49,386 nucleotides of DNA from a virus: IMG/VR virus record IMGVR_UViG_3300049629_000880, positions 1 to 49,386 of that record. One strand, given 5' to 3'. This document shows, in pieces, positions 39,888-48,014 of this stretch (positions are counted from its first letter, which is position 1; each line of letters opens with the position of its first letter). The translations under genes and the position numbers were made by a program. The notes under the pieces were generated by a model. It was not told the origin of the DNA. It ran no database searches and saw only the letters and a list, made by a program, of their open reading frames with translations.

Positions 39888-41044
39888 TCGGCCCAGGGAT
39901 TCCCATTAATTTCAATTGTTTCTTCTTCTACAATTTGCGCAGTACAGAGATCAGTATTCTTTGTGTTGCGAAAGTTGTCCTCATTAAGAACATTAATCTC
40001 ACCAGCAGGGTTAATCTGCTGCCAGTACTGGCGCGCTGCCTTAATAGCCCCTAAGTCAGGAACCTCCTTGACTGCGAAGTTTAGAGATGCCTTGGCATTC
40101 TTATCTTCGAGATTAGGCGGTACGATACTAATGATGATGGTCTGAAAATAAGGACTCATCTTCATTGCAATAATCTCGCGCTTGCCCGCAGGGGCATTAT
40201 CGAAGTCCTTGCTATGCTTGTAGATGAGATTATTGACCATAGCCTCATAACCAACACTAGTCCACTGTTTAGATGGGGCATCCCAGATACCACGGCGAGT
40301 AGACTTCGCCTTGAGGGGAATTATTAAGATAAAGCCAGTATCATCCATGAGCTCCTTCACTGTATAATCAATGAAGGTAGGTGTAATCTTACCGCCCTTA
40401 TTGGACAGCACACGAGTGGTGAAGCCTGTAACATAGAAGATAAGCTGGCCCGTCGGGCTACAGGTAACAGGGCGATCCTTACCCTCTACCTCTTGATTGT
40501 GCAGGCCTGCGCGAATACAATCACCGCAGGTCATGCCCTTCTTACCAACTAGGCCTAGCTTATCGATAATAGGTAGAGGACGATTAGGTGTATCTCCGTA
40601 TTCAGTTACGCCCTTGAGACACACGTTCTCAGGGAGGCTCTGGATTAGCTTAACGCCATCCGGGTAGGTGCGCTTATATCCCACACTATTACAGAAGCGC
40701 ACGTATTTACTACTAGCTTCATCCCAGTAGCTATGGTCTAGCTGCGCCTGGTGCTGTAGTATTACGCCCTGTAGTTGCACAATCACACCATTCACGCCCT
40801 CGAACTGCTCGAATAACTTCGAGTTATCCTGACCTGGGTAGGGCCAGCGCAACTCTTGGCTATCTTGATAACTAGCGCTATTGAGACGGCGGACGACGAC
40901 GTCCTTAGGCAACGAGGTAAAAAACGTATTGAGGCTATTCTTCGTATTGATATCAATATTATCAGTGATGCTATTGATATCAATATCCAGTTCACTAGCT
41001 AAATCAAGATAACTGTTATCGACATTAACTAATAAGTCAGACAT
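39884..41044 (-). CDS. putative single-strand DNA-binding or recombination protein with Cys motif
   Basis: About 386 residues from ATG at 41044 (MSDLLVNVDNSYLDLASELD). A GTG at 41104 would add 20 unlikely residues. CGDCIRAG..., then CSPTGQLIFYVTGF, forms a Cys knuckle-like motif like those in several phage DNA-binding proteins. A beta-rich middle and an acidic tail (EEETIEINGNPWAE) recall ssDNA-binding proteins, whose acidic tails recruit partners. Position between UvsW-like helicase and clamp loader fits this role. The call is inference, not a recognised family. Confidence 0.6.
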   Translation of the reverse strand: MSDLLVNVDNSYLDLASELDIDINSITDNIDINTKNSLNTFFTSLPKDVVVRRLNSASYQDSQELRWPYPGQDNSKLFEQFEGVNGVIVQLQGVILQHQAQLDHSYWDEASSKYVRFCNSVGYKRTYPDGVKLIQSLPENVCLKGVTEYGDTPNRPLPIIDKLGLVGKKGMTCGDCIRAGLHNQEVEGKDRPVTCSPTGQLIFYVTGFTTRVLSNKGGKITPTFIDYTVKELMDDTGFILIIPLKAKSTRRGIWDAPSKQWTSVGYEAMVNNLIYKHSKDFDNAPAGKREIIAMKMSPYFQTIIISIVPPNLEDKNAKASLNFAVKEVPDLGAIKAARQYWQQINPAGEINVLNEDNFRNTKNTDLCTAQIVEEETIEINGNPWAE

Positions 41045-41144
41045 ATTCGTGTAGTTGTATGTAGTGTATATCTGGTTTAGGTGAACCAGTAACCTTATAG
41101 ACACGGCCGAGCCGCAGTCCAGACGCTAGGTAAGATAGACTCAC

Positions 41145-41822
41145 CTAGTTCAGTAATGTGTCAAGAAAGACGAGGTCGTCTTCTGATGGGGAGGGCCCCA
41201 CTCTAGCTATCCACTCCTCTAGTGCTAGTGCCAGCCAGGTAGAGCGAGTACCTCCTGCTCTAACACAGGCAGCTACTCTCTCTATAGCGACGCCGATACT
41301 ATCAGTGCGGCTATTAGACATGAGTGCTGCATATACCTCACTATCTAGGTTAGGTAGGTGACGGGCCCCGCTGCCCAGACGCACCCGGCTACTACGAGTG
41401 CTAGGCTCGGTCCAATCTACTGGCTTTCCAGTCTCCTTATAGAGCAGACTGAGTATTAATAGCTCTGCTCCCAGGCGACGAGGGGCCATATGATAGGCCC
41501 GCCATAGATTAAGGCGCCCCTGCTGTGTGAGTACGCCCCCTACCTTATTCAGGATAGCCTGATACTGATTGGGGTCTACCTCATAACTTGTACCGCGAGC
41601 GACCCATGCAGCCGGTATCTTATCGAAGACGAGATAGGCAGTGTTACCCTCTACCTGTGTTACGCGATTAATAGTGGGGGGCCGCTCCCATATAACCACT
41701 ACTGGCTCTAGGAAGTTACCCCACTCGAGACAGGATGCATCGTGCCCTACTAGAGGGGTAATGCCCTGCTGCTGCAAGTGATAGTTGAGTAGAGTGACAG
41801 GTGTAGTAGTCAAATATATCAC
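41145..41822 (-). CDS. putative clamp-loader partner protein
   Basis: About 225 residues. GTG at 41822 is preferred because GGAG lies eight bases upstream inside the loader's end; GTG at 41831 is the alternative. Beta-alpha N-terminal half, then a helical half (LGAELLILSLLYKETGK; GVAIERVAACVRAGGTRS). No P-loop. Tight coupling to the loader ATPase suggests a delta-type or gp62-like small subunit, but the sequence itself does not prove it. Confidence 0.55.
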   Translation of the reverse strand: MIYLTTTPVTLLNYHLQQQGITPLVGHDASCLEWGNFLEPVVVIWERPPTINRVTQVEGNTAYLVFDKIPAAWVARGTSYEVDPNQYQAILNKVGGVLTQQGRLNLWRAYHMAPRRLGAELLILSLLYKETGKPVDWTEPSTRSSRVRLGSGARHLPNLDSEVYAALMSNSRTDSIGVAIERVAACVRAGGTRSTWLALALEEWIARVGPSPSEDDLVFLDTLLN

Positions 41823-42910
41823 TGTAGCCACTCCAGCCCCATACCTTGAGTTAATAACAGGGGTGTGGGGCGCGCCACACTAGTGCCTAGGTGAGCTAGT
41901 AGAACGGCCTCCAGTGGATATGACTTATTACCCCACCAGCGAGCCAGGTCAGCAAGTAGTCGTTCTATAGAGGGATTAGGTCCAGTAATTCTATTAATGA
42001 TATCCTCTACTAGAAGGCCTGCGATTATCTCTCCATTAACGTCGAGTCGCCACATATTGATATAAGCGCGGACAGCTCTCACATCACCAAGGGCCAGGGC
42101 CCTCCAGAATGCAGCTCGGCCCTCTATAGTAGCGCCACCTGCCAGTTCATCATAAACTAGGTCATAGGTGATGTCCTCTACTGGATTAACTAGTAGTAGT
42201 CGTTCCAGGAGAGACCATGCTCTACCGGCGCTACCAGCCAACTTAACGAGGGCCTGAGCTGCCTCCAGTTCTATGTTTATTATATCACAAATACGCTCTG
42301 CCATATCATCAATGGGGGGATTAGACAGCGGTACCTCTAGGCAACGTCGCTCTATGGCCTGGCTCGTCGCCTTATTGGCCATTAGCTTCTGCTTATCCAT
42401 AGTGCAGAGGATCCAACTGGTATGATTGGGCCCGAACTCAATGGCCTCTAGTAGTAGAGATGCCAGCTCAGGGCTGATACGCTGGAATTCATCGAGGATG
42501 ATGAACTGGCGATACTGATCCTCTCTATCCCCTACTATTACAGGACTGGCATAGGCTATATCGAGGAAGCGCTCTATATGAGGCCGGGCCTCAGCGGGGC
42601 TACTGATAGTATAGTGATAGATGTTAGTAGTATCAGTACCCAGACATACAGGGCACTCACCGCAGCCCTCCCAGCTACCAGACTCACGGTTAGGACAGAG
42701 AGTGCTACGAGCATATAGTAGAGCTAGTGTAGTCTTACCGCAACCAGGCGGGCCCCACATTAACATATTCCCTGCCGAGTAAACATTATTACCTGCTGAG
42801 CTATGTAGATTCCTGCTGATAAGAGCCTTAACTAGAGAGACGGCTAATCCGCCACCTACATAGTCAGCTAGTCGGCGGGGCCTATGTTCATTAGATAGAC
42901 TATTAGTCAT
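41819..42910 (-). CDS. sliding-clamp loader ATPase (DnaX/gp44-like)
   Basis: 363 residues, AAA+ type. EHRPRRLADYVGGGLAVSLV is the usual loader N-terminus, followed by Walker A MWGPPGCGKTTLALLYAR. A zinc module (CPNRESGSWEGCGECPVC) sits as in DnaX, then Walker B FIILDEFQRISPELAS and sensor 1 WILCTMDKQKL. The SRC-like motif is replaced by AIERRC. It opens and loads the beta clamp encoded nearby. ATG at 42910 overlaps the membrane peptide's stop. Confidence 0.9.
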   Translation of the reverse strand: MTNSLSNEHRPRRLADYVGGGLAVSLVKALISRNLHSSAGNNVYSAGNMLMWGPPGCGKTTLALLYARSTLCPNRESGSWEGCGECPVCLGTDTTNIYHYTISSPAEARPHIERFLDIAYASPVIVGDREDQYRQFIILDEFQRISPELASLLLEAIEFGPNHTSWILCTMDKQKLMANKATSQAIERRCLEVPLSNPPIDDMAERICDIINIELEAAQALVKLAGSAGRAWSLLERLLLVNPVEDITYDLVYDELAGGATIEGRAAFWRALALGDVRAVRAYINMWRLDVNGEIIAGLLVEDIINRITGPNPSIERLLADLARWWGNKSYPLEAVLLAHLGTSVARPTPLLLTQGMGLEWLQ

Positions 42911-43073
42911 AGGGACGCACGAAGATGATACATACTAGAGTGAAGACTATGACGGCAATTGTACCTACCTCCAGAGGAGTGAACCCCTGTTTAGCGAGGT
43001 CAATAGTACGTTCAGTAAGACCATAGGAGGCCCCAATTAATAGGTACCAGTACGCTAGATTCTTAATATTCAT
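42903..43073 (-). CDS. 56-residue two-span membrane peptide
   Basis: ATG at 43073. LAYWYLLIGASYGLTERTID is a first amphipathic or hydrophobic span; VGTIAVIVFTLVCIIFVRPY is a clear second one. The stop overlaps the clamp-loader start (ATGACTAA). An unusual small membrane protein within a replication operon; it might be lysis related or anchor replication, but no evidence decides. Confidence 0.58.
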   Translation of the reverse strand: MNIKNLAYWYLLIGASYGLTERTIDLAKQGFTPLEVGTIAVIVFTLVCIIFVRPYD

Positions 43074-43078
43074 ACGGA

Positions 43079-43342
43079 TTAAACGACAATAGTGATGTGT
43101 CCTTCTTGAGAATTATCGGGCAGTAGATTGCGTGCAATACTCCAGATCAATTTAGTCTCCTCGATATTAAAGTTAGCGGATATCATGTACGTGTCAGTAA
43201 CGTCAGAGTTATAGAGGGGCGCTAGGAGACAGGGTTGCTTATTATCGTGCCAGTAGTAGACGACGATACTCTTGATACCCAGAAGGCGCAACTTATTGAA
43301 TAAGGCGGCCCGCTCTGTGACATGTTTATTTTGTGTTTGCAT
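43079..43342 (-). CDS. hypothetical protein
   Basis: 87 residues from ATG at 43342, overlapping the glycosylase stop by 17 bases. N-terminal basic helix, then KSIVVYYWHDNKQPCLLAPL and an alpha/beta end (GHITIVV). No family recognised. Confidence 0.65.
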   Translation of the reverse strand: MQTQNKHVTERAALFNKLRLLGIKSIVVYYWHDNKQPCLLAPLYNSDVTDTYMISANFNIEETKLIWSIARNLLPDNSQEGHITIVV

Positions 43343-44081
43343 AGTTCAGTATCTCCTGCTTGATGATATTTATATCCTTCCTAAAGTACCACATCATACT
43401 ACCTACAGGGACGGGGTTCCACATACGAGTCTTAACTACCTTATCGATGTCACTATCTCGCAGGGCCTTCTTACTGCGTAGTAGGGCCTCGAGATCGCGT
43501 TTAACATCCTCTTCATCTATAATAGTCTTATAGAAGACGCCTCTCTCTACCTCTATTGGATTAAACGTAGCTACAGTAGGATGGCCCCGCCAGTTATAGA
43601 CAGCCCCCCTGTAGCTGGCTATAGAGGCATCGAGACCGTGTATGGCCTTAACTGCCTCGCTGCCTGCTAGTAATAGAGGCACGCCAGTCGGTAGTGCTGT
43701 GAGCTCAGGGAATAGCCAGGTATCTCGACAGCGGGAGCGATGGATATCTTTAACGGTCTTGTCTCGAGGGGAGCACTTTATAGCATTAGTGAAGTACACT
43801 AGCTCGTTAATGGGGGGCCCATCCCACGTAGGGTCACATTCTATGGCCCAATATAAGCAACGCCGGAAGAAGGCCCCGGCGCCACTAGTATCCTCATTGT
43901 TAGTGCCAGGAGCGAGACTTATCTTAGCGTCCTCCTCCCGTTTACCAGGATAGGCCGAGATGGCTACTAGTATTACATCCTTAATAGGTCTCTCAGACTG
44001 ACCACTCACTGCCTGTTTAGTAGATAGACTACAGGCGGCACACTGCGGGTTGAATTGTACGGCTCGATATAGCGCTGTCAT
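43326..44081 (-). CDS. uracil-DNA-glycosylase-like protein (family 4/5 type)
   Basis: 251 residues. CAACSLST near residues 15-22 gives the first Cys pair of the 4Fe-4S site. ISAYPGKREEDAKISLAPGT, then SGAGAFFRRCL, resembles motif 1 and the following helix (GE.PG..ED..G.PF.G). YFTNAIKCSPRDKTVKDIHR resembles the TN..KC.P motif with another Cys, and GVPLLLAGSEAV the next strand. The canonical C-terminal HPS motif is not evident; TFNPIEVERG stands in its place. It may remove uracil or act as a non-canonical member. Confidence 0.75.
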   Translation of the reverse strand: MTALYRAVQFNPQCAACSLSTKQAVSGQSERPIKDVILVAISAYPGKREEDAKISLAPGTNNEDTSGAGAFFRRCLYWAIECDPTWDGPPINELVYFTNAIKCSPRDKTVKDIHRSRCRDTWLFPELTALPTGVPLLLAGSEAVKAIHGLDASIASYRGAVYNWRGHPTVATFNPIEVERGVFYKTIIDEEDVKRDLEALLRSKKALRDSDIDKVVKTRMWNPVPVGSMMWYFRKDINIIKQEILNYANTK

Positions 44082-44083
44082 GC

Positions 44084-45166
44084 TTAAGTCTGAATTTCGA
44101 AGCTCTCGGGATCTATGCCGTTATTGAATTCAATTACAGCTTCGCGGGCTGAGGTGTGCTTAGGATCAACACGTACTGCATGATAGTGATTAGTGCTAGG
44201 GCAACGCATAGTTAGAATATGCGCGTCCTCGCCACCGAAGTCACCGCGGATAATGTGTAACTCATACTCATTACCGTCACCTACGTAGCTAGTAGTATTA
44301 TAGGTGCTGATGATCTCACTATCCAGGCGCGATAGGATATTCTCGTAGCCCAGCGCCTCGATTAGAATACGGCGGTGCTCAGAGTTCATGCCCTTCTCAT
44401 CATCTAGTAACCATTTGGGATCCCAGGTAGAGCTATGACACTGCATGAAAGTCGGTAATGGAGTACCGTGCCATAACCATAATTCAACACCATCAGAAAA
44501 TTTAACCGCGGGCTCACCATCGCAATGAATATCGCCGTCCAGAGTATAATGTACCTTGGGCCGCTCACATACAATACATAACTCTTCATAGGTGTATACC
44601 CACGATAAGTTCTCAGCAATGAGCATGTACTTATCGTAGTCTTCCATAGTCACGCCGAGTACCTCGACACTGAAGTTAGCGAATGCAGCAAAGCTCATAC
44701 GGCACTCATAGGAGAAGTGACCATTAGCAATATAACCGCTGCACTCCTTATCCTTAATAGGATCAATGGGGCCCCGCTCTGCAACATAAGCATCGAAGAG
44801 TTTCTGCAGTACAGCCTCATTCTTAGGAGTAGCGGGCTTACGCTTAAAGAACTCCTTGATTAAGGCGAGTTCAGTATCAGTAAACTTAGTTATAGTCTTC
44901 TTACCCTTAACAATACTCTCCTCTTCCTGCTCAGCCTTAGTGATAAGAGCAATAATACTGGCTGCCATGATGGGCGAGCTAGTGAAGATAGTGGGTGGAC
45001 AGTCGAGATCTCCTAAGTCACAGTGTTTCTTAAGTAGGGCATATAGTTCGGTAACTGCTTGACGGGCTAACACTTTATCGAAGGGGCGATCCACCATACG
45101 GATCCAGCGCTCCTTGTAGGTAGGGATTAGCTTTTCGTGTTCTGGAGTTAATTCAAGATAAGTCAT
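44084..45166 (-). CDS. DUF6745-like protein
   Basis: 360 residues. Residues near 190-245 (SWVYTYEELCIVCERPKVHY; DGEPAVKFSDGVELWLWHGT) match the pattern I recall for DUF6745 (C...ERP ... D..G.LH...GPAV.F.DG...W.WHG..VP). A helical N-terminal half and an alpha/beta C-terminal domain (ELHIIRGDFGGEDAHILTMR) flank it. Such proteins occur in cyanobacteria and phages without known function. Starts a leftward run after a 235-base gap. Confidence 0.68.
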   Translation of the reverse strand: MTYLELTPEHEKLIPTYKERWIRMVDRPFDKVLARQAVTELYALLKKHCDLGDLDCPPTIFTSSPIMAASIIALITKAEQEEESIVKGKKTITKFTDTELALIKEFFKRKPATPKNEAVLQKLFDAYVAERGPIDPIKDKECSGYIANGHFSYECRMSFAAFANFSVEVLGVTMEDYDKYMLIAENLSWVYTYEELCIVCERPKVHYTLDGDIHCDGEPAVKFSDGVELWLWHGTPLPTFMQCHSSTWDPKWLLDDEKGMNSEHRRILIEALGYENILSRLDSEIISTYNTTSYVGDGNEYELHIIRGDFGGEDAHILTMRCPSTNHYHAVRVDPKHTSAREAVIEFNNGIDPESFEIQT

Positions 45167-45174
45167 TGAAAAGT

Positions 45175-45405
45175 TGGGTTTGAAATCCCGCCCCTTAGCG
45201 ATAGTGGAGGGCGGCTTTACATAAATTAATAAGAAACAATTAAAACGCTAGAACGACGAATTAACTGAATCTTGCTAACAGTTATCTATCCCAATCGTCT
45301 CCAACTGGTATCGCTTACAGATAGCTGTTCATTAACATAACCAAGTTTCTACTTGCGTTGCCTAGACCAATTTAGGCAAGCCCTGTCGCTTTAGGGCAGG
45401 GCTAG
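45175..45405. mobile_element. possible palindrome-ended mini-element (IS200/IS605-like remnant)
   Basis: TTGGGTTTGAAATCCCGCCC with CCGCCC (45188) / GGGCGG (45209) forms one hairpin. At the other edge GCCCTG (45380) / CAGGGC (45397) forms another, around ..TCGCTTTAGGG... The GGGTTTGAAA(T/C)CCCG sequence before a G+C hairpin is typical, as I recall, of IS605-type right ends in cyanobacteria. No transposase is inside. The edge at 45405 coincides with the stop of the next gene, where the second hairpin may also terminate it. Confidence 0.35.
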
Positions 45406-45824
45406 TTACCTCCTGCAAAGGTCTTATTTAGCTCAGCTACTTGCCGAGCAAAGTTTCCTTTGTCTTCCGCCCCTGTCCAAAACTCCTGCTTCCACACAGA
45501 TATTTCAGCCTTTTTGATGGCAATTTCCCATTCTAAGTCGGCTATTTCTCGCTCGAGTTTAACAATTTCACTATTAACTTGCTTTAAATCGGCGATAATT
45601 TGTTGTTTACTGCGTCTATTGTAGACAGCCAGTTTATCCTCTTGTAATTTCTTAAGGATAGAGTCTAGGAAAGGGGTTAAATCGGCCGAGGGATTGTCCA
45701 TATTACCTAAACGCATTAAGATCTGTACCGCTTTGACAACGTCTTGCTCATAAGCTTCTCTAGAGGGGTAATCTTGGAGTTTTTTGAGATTTAAAGCGTC
45801 AATAATAGCGTCAATGATATTCAT
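45402..45824 (-). CDS. coiled-coil hypothetical protein, host-like
   Basis: 140 residues. A helical N-terminal domain (EAYEQDVVKAVQILMRLGNM), then a strong heptad region near 75-115 (LKQVNSEIVKLEREIADLEW), ending AGGN. A+T-rich codons unlike adjacent phage genes. It lies between the possible mini-element and a terminator, so it may be a captured host gene. Function unknown. Confidence 0.65.
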   Translation of the reverse strand: MNIIDAIIDALNLKKLQDYPSREAYEQDVVKAVQILMRLGNMDNPSADLTPFLDSILKKLQEDKLAVYNRRSKQQIIADLKQVNSEIVKLEREIADLEWEIAIKKAEISVWKQEFWTGAEDKGNFARQVAELNKTFAGGN

Positions 45825-45863
45825 ATTTCAGGTTATGAGGGTTAAATGCGAAACTGTGATTAT

Positions 45864-45889
45864 GTCACACTTATGCCGCCAAGTGTCAC
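45864..45889. promoter_or_regulatory. 9-bp inverted repeat, possible operator
   Basis: GTCACACTT (45864-45872) and AAGTGTCAC (45881-45889) are inverted copies with one mismatch, spaced by eight bases. The element lies upstream of the coiled-coil gene, a usual place for an operator. Confidence 0.4.
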
Positions 45890-45890
45890 C

Positions 45891-45914
45891 AAAAAGGCCG
45901 GCACTAGGCCGGCC
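45891..45914 (-). terminator. rho-independent terminator
   Basis: On the minus strand a perfect GGCCGGC-CTAGT-GCCGGCC stem is followed by TTTTT. It lies 26 bases after the stop of the 124-residue gene and would end the clamp/polymerase transcript. Confidence 0.88.
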
Positions 45915-45939
45915 ACGGTAGAGATTACAGTAATTAGCA

Positions 45940-46314
45940 CTAGTCAGCTACAGAGCGAAAACCAGAAGGAGTATACTCTTGCTGAATACCGATCTTGTAG
46001 AGCCCCTGCGTAAAGATAATGGGACCGTGTTCTTCGTGCTGAAGACGGGCCGTACTAGCATTTACGCGGAGGTACAGAGTACCACTGTCATCAAGACGGA
46101 AGAGTTCAGCAGCCTTATTTTCACCGATGATTGCATTGTTGTTGCCCGTTTCAATAGGAACAACCTGATGTTTATGGCCAGTGACTTCACCGTATGCTAA
46201 GACAGTATTATCAACACGAGTAGCTTTCGATAAGTTGATGCTGTCTTCTGGAATACGTTGAATAAGTACATCACCTTGACGAGCGAATTTATTGAAAGTA
46301 GGAATAGTAGACAT
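45940..46314 (-). CDS. small conserved protein (GEVTGHKH family)
   Basis: 124 residues from ATG with GGAG nine bases upstream. RQGDVLIQRIPEDSINLSKA, then LAYGEVTGHKHQVVPIE and a beta-rich end (LQHEEHGPIIFTQGLYKIGI, QQEYTPSGFRSVAD), matches a family I recall in cyanobacteria and cyanophages (QGDVL..., EGEVTGH.H, HEEHG.I.L..G.Y...QREY.P). The fold is predicted all-beta. Function unknown; in some genomes it occurs beside DUF6745 genes, as here. Confidence 0.72.
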   Translation of the reverse strand: MSTIPTFNKFARQGDVLIQRIPEDSINLSKATRVDNTVLAYGEVTGHKHQVVPIETGNNNAIIGENKAAELFRLDDSGTLYLRVNASTARLQHEEHGPIIFTQGLYKIGIQQEYTPSGFRSVAD

Positions 46315-46405
46315 TGATTATAACTCCGAGAATTGACCCCACGGATTGGGGATATTGACATTAACCTAGTTTTGATTAAACCGGGTTGACTAGGAAACCG
46401 GGTTG
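46315..46405. repeat. short intergenic direct repeat
   Basis: AAACCGGGTTG occurs twice, at 46378 and 46396, with an 18-base offset, just after the clamp gene's stop on the minus strand. Each copy is also a near-palindrome. It may be an operator or protein binding site. Confidence 0.35.
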
Positions 46406-47497
46406 TTACCTTACTACGGTAACATTCTCAGTGAGTAGAGCTCTAGTAGATAAACTATTAACCTCCTTCTCTAGGAGAAGTATAGATATAGCCTTATCTC
46501 CTATTATAAAGGCTCTAACAGTAAGTTGGATAGGCCCCTCTCCTCGCAGTACTGTTATAAGATCACAGGCCCGCAGATTAATAGAGGCCTCACCAGTAAT
46601 AGTACATGGTATGGAGGCGGGTTCCCCTGCACCCTGCACTAATAGATTATCATTAGTGAAGTGCAGTTGTATAGCCTGACCTACATTGGTTCCTGTACTC
46701 TGCCAATTGATAGCACTCAGTAGTAGTCGAGTATCAACTGTAGTTGATGCACGGAACTCAGCATCAGGTGCTCTATCGAAGTGGGGTATCTTATCTGCCT
46801 CCTTACCGGTGAGTATAGTAAGGGAGCCCCCCGCGCTATCTAGTGTTAGTCGACGAGGAGCGAGGCCCACTGATAAGGTGAGGGGACTATCTAGATAAGA
46901 TACTAACTGAAGCTGACGGGAGGTTAGGTTAGCAGACCAACGAGCAACTGGACTATCGACCCACGATACCTGTACATAGGCGCTGGCTGCTACACGACGG
47001 GTAAGAGAGCAACCATCAGGTGTGATATCCAGACGTATGTAGTTCTCCTTACTCTTATAGTCAGTTACGAGTCGTATAGCACTGGCTATCAGGCTACTCC
47101 TTAATATAACCTCGCTTTCTAATGCCCCAGGAGTAGCAGGGGCGCTACTATAGATAGGAGTAGAGTTAGTGCCATACGTACCTAGTCTATAGACTATCTT
47201 GTCCTCTTCTATATCGATAACAAGCGAGGTGGGCGTACCCATACGACAAGTTAGGTTAAGGAGGGGCCCGCCAGGTACTAGGATATCCACATCATCTGCC
47301 TGCACTGGTAGTCTCATGACCAGGCTATGAGAGCCCAAATGATTACCACTCAGTTGCAGCTGTCCCTTACTTATAGTCATACGCACGCAGGATGCATCAG
47401 CTCGCGGGCTGTCCTTATCTAGACATGATACTACTGCCCTTAATGCGGCTACGTACTGAGGTATATTAAATTGGGCTACCGATACTGTCATCGTCAT
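46406..47497 (-). CDS. dnaN: DNA polymerase sliding clamp (beta-like)
   Basis: About 363 residues, the length of bacterial DnaN with three repeated clamp folds. Beta-clamp-like stretches include FNIPQYVAALRAVVSCLDKD at the start, MRLPVQADDVDILVPGGPLL near 65-85 and SEVILRSSLIASAIRLVTDY in the second third. They also include EFRASTTVDTRLLLSAINWQ at the third domain and IGDKAISILLLEK near the end. It forms the ring that tethers the phage polymerase. Start ATG at 47497 or 47491, or GTG at 47503; all overlap the preceding gene. Confidence 0.82.
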   Translation of the reverse strand: MTMTVSVAQFNIPQYVAALRAVVSCLDKDSPRADASCVRMTISKGQLQLSGNHLGSHSLVMRLPVQADDVDILVPGGPLLNLTCRMGTPTSLVIDIEEDKIVYRLGTYGTNSTPIYSSAPATPGALESEVILRSSLIASAIRLVTDYKSKENYIRLDITPDGCSLTRRVAASAYVQVSWVDSPVARWSANLTSRQLQLVSYLDSPLTLSVGLAPRRLTLDSAGGSLTILTGKEADKIPHFDRAPDAEFRASTTVDTRLLLSAINWQSTGTNVGQAIQLHFTNDNLLVQGAGEPASIPCTITGEASINLRACDLITVLRGEGPIQLTVRAFIIGDKAISILLLEKEVNSLSTRALLTENVTVVR

Positions 47498-48014
47498 CTT
47501 CACTAGGATATGTATTGAGTGAAGAGAAGTCTAGGACATCCATATTATCACCGTCGAGGGTAATGCCCTGATTGACTAGATCTTCTATGGCCTCCCTTCT
47601 CTTATCTCTTGCGTAGCTTTCAGTATAGCTATTGAGTACATGCACAATACGCCACACTCGACTTAGGAACTTATCCATCTTCTCCTTATTTAGCCTAGCG
47701 TAGTTAAAGGCGGCCCGGTACTCTAAGACTATAGCTACATCATTTGGGTCATGTTTTACATAAGCATAGAGATAACCAAAGTCCAGCTCTAGGGCCATAT
47801 GCTGAGACATAACCAACATATCCGCATGACTCATTGCGTCAAACTGTACCCATTCGTAACGAAACTCACCGATATCACCTACAATATCTAGATAACTCCT
47901 ATCATTAATAACTACCTGCTGGGCGATATCATCTGTTAGTGGGAAGTTACTCAATGAAGCCTCGATGACCTTCATGGGGTTATATAGCCCCAGTAATCGT
48001 AATAGTATATTCAT
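47466..48014 (-). CDS. hypothetical protein between polymerase and clamp
   Basis: 182 residues from an ATG in a TAATG overlap with the polymerase stop. Helical, with YLDIVGDIGEFRYEWVQFDA and a Lys/Arg helix (LNKEKMDKFLSRVWRIVHVL), ending in an acidic tail SEDDDDSIGSPI. The tail could mimic DNA or bind the clamp. No family recognised. Strict coupling to polymerase and clamp suggests a replisome accessory protein. Confidence 0.68.
   Translation of the reverse strand: MNILLRLLGLYNPMKVIEASLSNFPLTDDIAQQVVINDRSYLDIVGDIGEFRYEWVQFDAMSHADMLVMSQHMALELDFGYLYAYVKHDPNDVAIVLEYRAAFNYARLNKEKMDKFLSRVWRIVHVLNSYTESYARDKRREAIEDLVNQGITLDGDNMDVLDFSSLNTYPSEDDDDSIGSPI

Noticed and set aside
46386-46898. Plus-strand frames across the clamp gene
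   Set aside because: Antisense shadows with no ribosome binding site, over a gene with clear clamp-like sequence.
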